Shown piece by piece: positions 13,827 through 17,892 of a stretch of DNA of 17,892 nucleotides. Origin of the DNA: Deltaproteobacteria bacterium (GTDB taxonomy: Bacteria > Desulfobacterota > DSM-4660 > Desulfatiglandales > Desulfatiglandaceae). The position numbers and the translations under genes are program-made. The DNA lies in contig JAFDKD010000025.1 in the NCBI GenBank assembly GCA_019307165.1, positions 1 through 17,892 on the forward strand. The letters are read 5' to 3'. Every line of letters begins with the position of its first letter. The first letter of the stretch is position 1. The notes beneath the pieces are model-generated. The model saw only the letters and a program-made list of their open reading frames with translations, was not told the DNA's origin and made no database searches.

Positions 13827-15200
13827 ATGGAGCAGCGCATAAAAGACAATCTTAAAGATATCGTCGGGGAGGACAACTTTACCGACAGCCTCATCGACAT
13901 GATCGCGTATTCCAAGGACGCCTCCGAGTTCACGCATCGGCCCGAAGCGGCCGTGTGGCCCACCTGCACGGAAGAAACGGCATCCGTTCTCAAGCTTGCC
14001 AACGATGAGCGGTTCCCGGTGGTGGCCAGGGGCGCGGGCACTTCCCTGGCCGGACTGGCCGTGCCCGAACAGGGCGGCCTGATTATGGACATGGGCCGCA
14101 TGGACAAAATCCTTGAAATCAATATCGAGGACCGTCTCGTGGTCGTACAGCCGGGGGTGGTCTACGCGGACCTGGACAAACAGCTGGCGCCCCACGGGTT
14201 TTGCTTTCCTCCGGACCCGGCCAGCGGTTCCGTGTGCACCCTGGGAGGCAATGTAGCCACCAACGCGGGGGGCATCAAAGGCGCCAAGTACGGCACCACC
14301 AAGGATTATGTGCTGGCCCTGGAAGTGGCCATGCCTGACGGAAGGGTCCTCCGCACGGGATCCAGGTGCATGAAAACCTCCTCTGGATACGACCTGACAA
14401 AACTGTTCGTGGGATCGGAAGGGACCCTGGGCGTGATCACGGAAATTACCCTGAAAATCAATCCAAAGCCGCCTCTTCTCTCCACCGCCATGGGCATGTT
14501 CGACGACCTTGAAGATGCGGGAAGGGCCGTCAGCGAGATCATGCACTCCGGCATCCTGCCCTGTGCACTGGAAATCGTGGATCAGCAGACCCTCAGGGCC
14601 ATCAATCAGAATACCGACTTGAACCTTCCTGAGGTGGAAGCGATCCTGGTGGCGGAAACGGATGGATACACCCAGGAAGAGACCGAGTACCAGATCGAAA
14701 AAGTGGCGGACATATTCAGGCGCAACAATGCCTCCACAGTGAGACGGGCCGATGACAGGCAGGAGGCCGAGGCCTTGTGGACCGCGCGGAAGTCGGCCTA
14801 CGGCGTCATGGCCCGGATCAACAACAACCTGTTTGTCGAAGACCTGGCCGTGCCCATGTCCAAGGTGCCCACCATGCTGAGGGCGATTTCAGACATTGCG
14901 AAGAAATATGACCTGAAAATACCCACGGTGGGCCATGCGGGAGACGGGAACCTCCATCCGTGCATCAGTTGCGACGCGACCGATGCGGAGGAGATGGCGC
15001 GGGTGGAGAAGGCCTCGAAAGAGCTTTTTGAAAAGGTTACGGAGTTGAGAGGCACCCTGACGGGCGAGCACGGCATCGGTATGGCCAAAGCGCCCATCAT
15101 GTGGATGGAACACGACGAACTGAGCATGGAAATCATGCGGAACATTAAGCAGGTGTTCGACCCCAACAATATTTTGAACCCCGGGAAGATGGGACTTTGA
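13827..15200 (+). CDS. GlcD-like FAD-linked D-2-hydroxyacid (lactate/glycolate) dehydrogenase
   Basis: The enzyme oxidises a D-2-hydroxyacid such as D-lactate, glycolate or 2-hydroxyglutarate to the 2-oxoacid with FAD. The 457-residue protein has an N-terminal PCMH/FAD_binding_4 domain (ARGAGTSLAGLAVP near 70-83; PDPASGSVCTLGGNVATNAGG at about 128-148 for FAD binding). The C-terminal FAD-oxidase domain carries the HAGDGNLHP motif (H at about 370) and LTGEHGIGMAK (about 411-421), and the protein ends in DPNNILNPGKMG. All motifs are intact. GGAG lies about 10 bases before the ATG. It matches the GlcD/LldD-like partner of CCG-domain proteins, one of which is encoded 412 bases downstream. Substrate cannot be read from the sequence; the LarA-like gene upstream supports a chiral 2-hydroxyacid. 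Confidence 0.93.
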   Translation: MEQRIKDNLKDIVGEDNFTDSLIDMIAYSKDASEFTHRPEAAVWPTCTEETASVLKLANDERFPVVARGAGTSLAGLAVPEQGGLIMDMGRMDKILEINIEDRLVVVQPGVVYADLDKQLAPHGFCFPPDPASGSVCTLGGNVATNAGGIKGAKYGTTKDYVLALEVAMPDGRVLRTGSRCMKTSSGYDLTKLFVGSEGTLGVITEITLKINPKPPLLSTAMGMFDDLEDAGRAVSEIMHSGILPCALEIVDQQTLRAINQNTDLNLPEVEAILVAETDGYTQEETEYQIEKVADIFRRNNASTVRRADDRQEAEALWTARKSAYGVMARINNNLFVEDLAVPMSKVPTMLRAISDIAKKYDLKIPTVGHAGDGNLHPCISCDATDAEEMARVEKASKELFEKVTELRGTLTGEHGIGMAKAPIMWMEHDELSMEIMRNIKQVFDPNNILNPGKMGL

Positions 15201-15235
15201 CATTGAACATTGAACATTGAAGATTGAAAATTGAG
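15201..15235. repeat. CATTGAA heptamer array directly after the glcD-like stop
   Basis: Three perfect CATTGAA units followed by GATTGAA and AATTGAG begin at the base after the TGA stop. One further CATTGAA occurs at 16729-16735 beyond the next gene's stop. Period-7 arrays of this kind resemble the heptameric repeats known from cyanobacteria, but function here is unknown. Confidence 0.8.
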
Positions 15236-15269
15236 GGGCTGTTTCTCAAAATGCCGCTGGAGATTTATT

Positions 15270-15302
15270 TTCTCTCGCCAAGGCGCGAAGATCGCAAAGA
15301 GA
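15270..15302. repeat. CGCCAAGGCGCGAAGATCGCAAAG-type intergenic repeat
   Basis: The stretch tctcgccaaggcgcgaag followed by atcgcaaagag has the 'GCNAAGGCGC(A/G)AAGANCGCAAAG' form of a small repeat I know from other bacterial genomes. It is the only copy in this window, so identification rests on memory. Confidence 0.4.
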
Positions 15303-15329
15303 AAACATTAAGAGCAAAAAACAAAGCTG

Positions 15330-15387
15330 CTGTGCGAGCGGCATCCGTGCCGCGATCCTTATCGAGGCTGGAAAGCCTCTCGCACAG
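15330..15387. repeat. 58-base four-arm cloverleaf inverted repeat
   Basis: The element partitions without leftover bases. The closing stem is CTGTGCGA (15330-15337) / TCGCACAG (15380-15387). Arm 1 is GCGGCA-tccg-TGCCGC (15338-15353), arm 2 is GAT-cctt-ATC (15354-15363) and arm 3 is GAGGCT-ggaa-AGCCTC (15364-15379). All stems are perfect. A TTTTTT run begins a few bases further on (15393), so on the plus strand it could also act as a terminator. No coding sequence overlaps it. Confidence 0.8.
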
Positions 15388-15413
15388 AGACCTTTTTTAA
15401 AGCTGCCACCGCT

Positions 15414-15436
15414 GTAGGAGCGGTTTTAACCGCGTC
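15414..15436. repeat. REP-like hairpin, second copy
   Basis: GTAGGAGCGGTT-tt-AACCGCG-type hairpin, sister to 13769-13791. Confidence 0.7.
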
Positions 15437-15565
15437 ACTTGGCGGGCGGAATTTCCTGTAATCAAGCTTCCATAGCATCTGAAACGCTGTCAAAGCTGTT
15501 CTTTAGCGATACCGCGCCTTGCATGGCATAAAGCCCGCCTGAGGCGGAAGAAGTCCGATCAACTC

Positions 15566-15605
15566 AGAACCTTGAACCGTTAACCGTGAACCTGACAACC
15601 TGAAT
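15566..15605. repeat. TGAACC/GTTAACC heptamer array before the CCG gene
   Basis: Degenerate heptamers (ccttgaac, cgttaac, cgtgaac, then ctgacaac and ctgaat) run up to just before the start of the CCG-domain gene. With the CATTGAA array at 15201-15235 they bracket the whole 412-base spacer. The rest of that spacer (15437-15565) shows no gene. Confidence 0.6.
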
Positions 15606-15612
15606 AGTTACA

Positions 15613-16725
15613 ATGAACCGAGGAACCATGGAAGCCAAATACGATTTTGCCCGCAAATTTCGCGATCAGATTCTCCGGTGCTCGAGCTGCGGTTTCTGCC
15701 GGGCCGTGTGCCCGGTCTTCGGGCTGTCCAAACGGCCCGCGTACAATGCCAGAGGAAAGATGCTGATCCTGAAAGAGGTCATGGACGGCAACATCGACCT
15801 CAGCGACGAACTGATCGAGACCCTGTTTCAGTGCACCACCTGCGCCGGCTGCACCGAGCAGTGCCCTTCGGGCGTCGACCCGCCGGAGATCATCAAGCAG
15901 GTCAGGAAAGACATGGTTCACATCGGGTCCTGCCATCCCGCATTCAAGGGCATGAACCAGGTCCTCCAGACGAGCAGCAACATCTATGCCGAGGACGAGC
16001 CTGAGGATTTCGGCAGGGAAAGGAACCAAAAGGCGGATGTGGTCTTTTTCGTCGGGTGCGTGGGCGCATACCGGGAGGACGAGGCCACCGAGGCCACCCT
16101 GGACCTGCTGGATCGGCTGGAAGTCGACTACACGCTCATCGACGAGGTATGCTGCAGCGGCGTGCTGGAAGATGTGGGCTACGAACTCAATGACGATCTG
16201 GTACGCAAAAACGTGGAAATGATTCTGGCAACGGGCGCAAAGACCATTGTCACGGGGTGTCCGTACTGCTCCCGCACGTTCAATAACATGGCGGCCTATG
16301 AGGCCTTGAGGAAGGACGGGCGCCGGGTCATTCACCTCAGCGAACTTCTAAAGGATTTCGATTTCGGCGTCAAGACGGATCAAAAGGTTACCTACCACGA
16401 TCCGTGCGACCTGGGCCGCCACTGCAATATCTACGAGGCCCCGCGGGGGATCATCCGAAAGATCGCGCCCGATTTTGTCGAACTGGAGCACAACCGCGCC
16501 AACGCGCTCTGCTGCGGCGCCGGGGGCGGGGTGAGGGGGGCGTTTGCCAAGAACTCCATCGGCATGGCCCGCCGTCGGCTGGAGGAAGTGGAAGCATCGG
16601 GCGCCGACATCCTGTTGACCGAGTGCAATTCCTGCGTCCACAACCTGGCCAACGCCAAACTGAGACGTCAGAAATTTCGCGTTTATACCACGACCCAGTT
16701 CATCAACGAACTCATGGAAGCTTAG
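15613..16725 (+). CDS. GlcF/GlpC-like Fe-S oxidoreductase with two CCG domains
   Basis: This is the electron-transfer partner of the GlcD-like flavoprotein, passing electrons from 2-hydroxyacid oxidation toward the quinone pool or a heterodisulfide-reductase-type acceptor. The 370-residue protein has two [4Fe-4S] ferredoxin motifs, C23/C26/C29/C33 (CSSCGFCRAVCP) and C74/C77/C80/C84 (CTTCAGCTEQCP). Two cysteine-rich CCG domains follow, one from FFVGCVG with CCSG at about 180 and VTGCPYC, the second from YHDPCDLGRHC with CCGAGGG at C300/C301 and TECNSC. All cysteines are present. The start is uncertain: ATG 15613 has no clear ribosome-binding site, and ATG 15628 has GAGGA only 3 bases away. It ends 12 bases from the convergent vapC stop. 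No third GlcE-like subunit is present. Confidence 0.92.
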   Translation: MNRGTMEAKYDFARKFRDQILRCSSCGFCRAVCPVFGLSKRPAYNARGKMLILKEVMDGNIDLSDELIETLFQCTTCAGCTEQCPSGVDPPEIIKQVRKDMVHIGSCHPAFKGMNQVLQTSSNIYAEDEPEDFGRERNQKADVVFFVGCVGAYREDEATEATLDLLDRLEVDYTLIDEVCCSGVLEDVGYELNDDLVRKNVEMILATGAKTIVTGCPYCSRTFNNMAAYEALRKDGRRVIHLSELLKDFDFGVKTDQKVTYHDPCDLGRHCNIYEAPRGIIRKIAPDFVELEHNRANALCCGAGGGVRGAFAKNSIGMARRRLEEVEASGADILLTECNSCVHNLANAKLRRQKFRVYTTTQFINELMEA

Positions 16726-16737
16726 GACATTGAATTG

Positions 16738-17130
16738 TTAATACCAATCTTCAATATGTAATTTGTCAATTCGTCCAAATTCAGTCGTATTGTGGGTAAT
16801 CAAAGTAGCCTGGTGGGCAAGTGTGGTTCCGCCGATGAGTATATCATATGGACCAATTGGAGTTCCTTTCTTTTCAAGATCGGCACGAATAGTTGCAGAC
16901 ATTATTGCTTCTTTATCCCCAAAAGAAATAATCTGAATTAATGATGTCATTTCATGTAATTGCTTAATCCTTTTCCGCGGGGATTTTGATTTTGCAATTC
17001 CCACCTCTAATTCAAAAAGCACAATTGCCGGAATTCCAATATCTTTAGGGAGAGTATTCAAAATGTTATCTGCCACATTGCCGACTCCCTTGAAGAAGTA
17101 AATCAACGTATTTGTGTCCAAAACATACAT
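16738..17130 (-). CDS. vapC: VapC-type PIN-domain ribonuclease toxin
   Basis: VapC toxins are Mg-dependent endoribonucleases that cleave tRNA or rRNA and are held inactive by VapB. The 130-residue protein opens with MYVLDTNTLIYFFKG, where D5 is the first catalytic acid. E40 in FELEVGI and D96 in GPYDILIGG are the second and third. It closes with the family's LITHNTTEFGRI...IEDWY. Length and motifs are typical and intact. Its ATG overlaps the vapB TAA by one base (TAATG on the minus strand), so translation is coupled. The gene is visibly AT-richer than its neighbours and lies convergent to the CCG gene with only 12 bases between the stops, consistent with acquisition by transfer. Confidence 0.93.
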   Translation of the reverse strand: MYVLDTNTLIYFFKGVGNVADNILNTLPKDIGIPAIVLFELEVGIAKSKSPRKRIKQLHEMTSLIQIISFGDKEAIMSATIRADLEKKGTPIGPYDILIGGTTLAHQATLITHNTTEFGRIDKLHIEDWY

Positions 17131-17360
17131 TACAGCTCCTCACGATGAGCATCTGACTCTTGAAAATGCCGAATATCTTCTAGAGAGGGAAAATCTTTCC
17201 AAGCTCCTGCAAGATCTCTTACGGCGCCGGGCCATTCATCTGCGACTTTTTCTTTAATTATATTCGCTATCCATCTACTTTGTGATAAATTCATGGCTTT
17301 TGCAGCAGACCGCATTTTAACTTCAATTTCATCTTCCAAATAAATTGTAACTTGTCCCAT
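17130..17360 (-). CDS. vapB: VapB-type ribbon-helix-helix antitoxin
   Basis: The antitoxin neutralises the downstream VapC and represses its own promoter. It has 76 residues. An N-terminal ribbon-helix-helix fold (GQVTIYLEDEIEVKM as the DNA-contacting strand and helix; AKAMNLSQSRWIANII as the second helix) is followed by a flexible tail with VRDLAGAWKDFPSLEDIR that fits the toxin-binding role. The start is placed at 17360 because GGAGG lies 6 bases upstream. An in-frame ATG at 17447 would run through the promoter and is unlikely. Whether to call it VapB or a CopG-type antitoxin is a naming matter; the pairing with a PIN toxin is clear. Confidence 0.9.
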   Translation of the reverse strand: MGQVTIYLEDEIEVKMRSAAKAMNLSQSRWIANIIKEKVADEWPGAVRDLAGAWKDFPSLEDIRHFQESDAHREEL

Positions 17361-17383
17361 ATGACACCTCCATAGAAGTATGA

Positions 17384-17403
17384 TATATGTGGAATTATAT
17401 GTG
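17384..17403. promoter_or_regulatory. Direct-repeat operator candidate of vapBC
   Basis: Two identical TATATGTG units (17384-17391 and 17396-17403), 12 bases apart, overlap the -10 element and probable start site of the vapBC promoter. Ribbon-helix-helix antitoxins typically bind paired short repeats at this position, so autorepression is a reasonable inference. Confidence 0.5.
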
Positions 17404-17422
17404 TTCCTGAAAAACATGTCAA
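17394..17422 (-). promoter_or_regulatory. Perfect-consensus sigma70 promoter of vapBC
   Basis: On the minus strand TTGACA (17422-17417), exactly 17 bases, then TATAAT (17399-17394): both hexamers and the spacer match consensus. The predicted transcript start is about 27 bases before the vapB ATG. Confidence 0.85.
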
Positions 17423-17477
17423 CCGGCTTCTTGATATCTCCGGTCAACGAGGGAATCTGTTAGCCCGAACATATCAG

Positions 17478-17506
17478 TTGACAAATTCTCCATAATCTAT
17501 TATAGA
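17478..17506 (+). promoter_or_regulatory. Sigma70 promoter for the truncated right-end gene
   Basis: TTGACA (17478-17483), 17 bases, TATAGA (17501-17506). It points away from vapBC toward the GTG at 17555, with a leader of roughly 40 bases. Confidence 0.6.
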
Positions 17507-17554
17507 GAATTGAAAAATACCCTGTGTGTTCATCCCGAGCAAGAGGACAGTACC

Positions 17555-17892
17555 GTGACAAAAGCCGTCGATAAGCTCAAGTGGTTGTCTTCGTCCGTAA
17601 TTGTGGTCGCCCTGCTGACGGTGTTCTGGGTCTGGCCCGCGTGGAACAGTGGCCACCAGCCCTGGTATTTCGGCAATGACGGCGACACCATAAGCATCAT
17701 GTACAGAAACATGCACGCCCCGTCGGGCCACAACAATTCTTTTGAAGTGGCGCCGCGTTCGATGTTCAGCCAGGATTTTAAAGCAAATGAGGCCGCATAC
17801 CAAATGCTTGGTTTCGATAACAGCCCCTGGCAGTATCACCTGGAGTGGTATTTTGGAAACGATGCCATGGCCGCGGGCTCGGACAGGGGTCC
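17555..17892 (+). CDS. Membrane-anchored protein of unknown function, 3' end outside the window
   Basis: An open frame starts at GTG 17555, with AAGAGGA about 7 bases upstream and a promoter candidate before that, and is still open at the window edge after 112 codons. A short basic N-terminus (TKAVDKLKW) precedes one hydrophobic helix (about 14-30, SVIVVALLTVFWVWPAW), so the rest probably lies outside the cytoplasm. The visible part is rich in aromatic residues, Asn and His and contains the hexapeptide WYFGND twice (about 37-42 and 98-103), suggesting an internal repeat of about 60 residues. I do not recognise the family. Base composition returns to the GC-rich level of the window. The antisense frame over the same stretch lacks protein-like features. 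Confidence 0.6.
   Translation, partial: MTKAVDKLKWLSSSVIVVALLTVFWVWPAWNSGHQPWYFGNDGDTISIMYRNMHAPSGHNNSFEVAPRSMFSQDFKANEAAYQMLGFDNSPWQYHLEWYFGNDAMAAGSDRG

Noticed and set aside
17474..17839. Minus-strand frame at the right end of the window
   Set aside because: The plus-strand frame from 17555 has a promoter, a ribosome-binding site and a membrane anchor. The minus frame has none of these.

Overview
The window most likely comes from a Desulfobacterota (deltaproteobacterial) chromosome, probably near Desulfobacterales. This is inferred from the moderately high GC, the LysM-dprA-topA gene order, the FmdB-type zinc ribbon with its 'SHAAEL' tail, the GlcD/CCG-domain oxidoreductase pair, and abundant small palindromic and period-6/7 repeats between genes. 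I could not run a database search, so this is recognition by eye.

Layout. (1) Positions 130-4626, minus strand, read right to left: a membrane protein fusing an FmdB-like zinc ribbon to exported NEW3-type beta domains, an ABC ATPase, an ABC-2 permease, then an ExbB/TolQ and ExbD/TolR proton-channel pair. The first three genes are packed as one transcription unit; exbBD follows after a 141-base gap. (2) Positions 5089-10256, plus strand: an exported LysM protein, dprA (DNA processing) and topA (DNA topoisomerase I with five C-terminal zinc ribbons), separated by repeat-bearing spacers. (3) Positions 10416-11909: a stand-alone receiver protein on the minus strand, divergent from a 42-residue peptide gene whose stop is followed by a strong hairpin. 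Next come the C-terminal stump of a 2-isopropylmalate/homocitrate-synthase-like enzyme and an intrinsic terminator. (4) Positions 11933-16725, plus strand: a LarA-superfamily (nickel-pincer hydroxyacid racemase-like) protein, a GlcD-like FAD-linked 2-hydroxyacid dehydrogenase, and a GlcF/GlpC-like Fe-S CCG protein. Together these suggest a racemise-then-oxidise route for a 2-hydroxyacid, feeding electrons to the membrane pool. (5) Positions 16738-17360, minus strand: an AT-richer VapBC toxin-antitoxin pair with a consensus sigma70 promoter over 8-base direct repeats. A membrane-anchored protein of unknown function then starts divergently and runs off the window.

The spacers hold several kinds of repeats: hexamer and heptamer arrays, a 28-bp palindromic repeat, REP-like hairpins, and a 58-base element that folds on paper into a perfectly partitioned four-arm cloverleaf. 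The points most worth follow-up are the FmdB-NEW3 fusion tied to ABC and ExbBD, the Cys-ending micropeptide with a possible recoded UGA, the LarA/GlcD/CCG module, the cloverleaf repeat, and the autoregulatory-looking vapBC promoter. I did not find a system that I can firmly call new.
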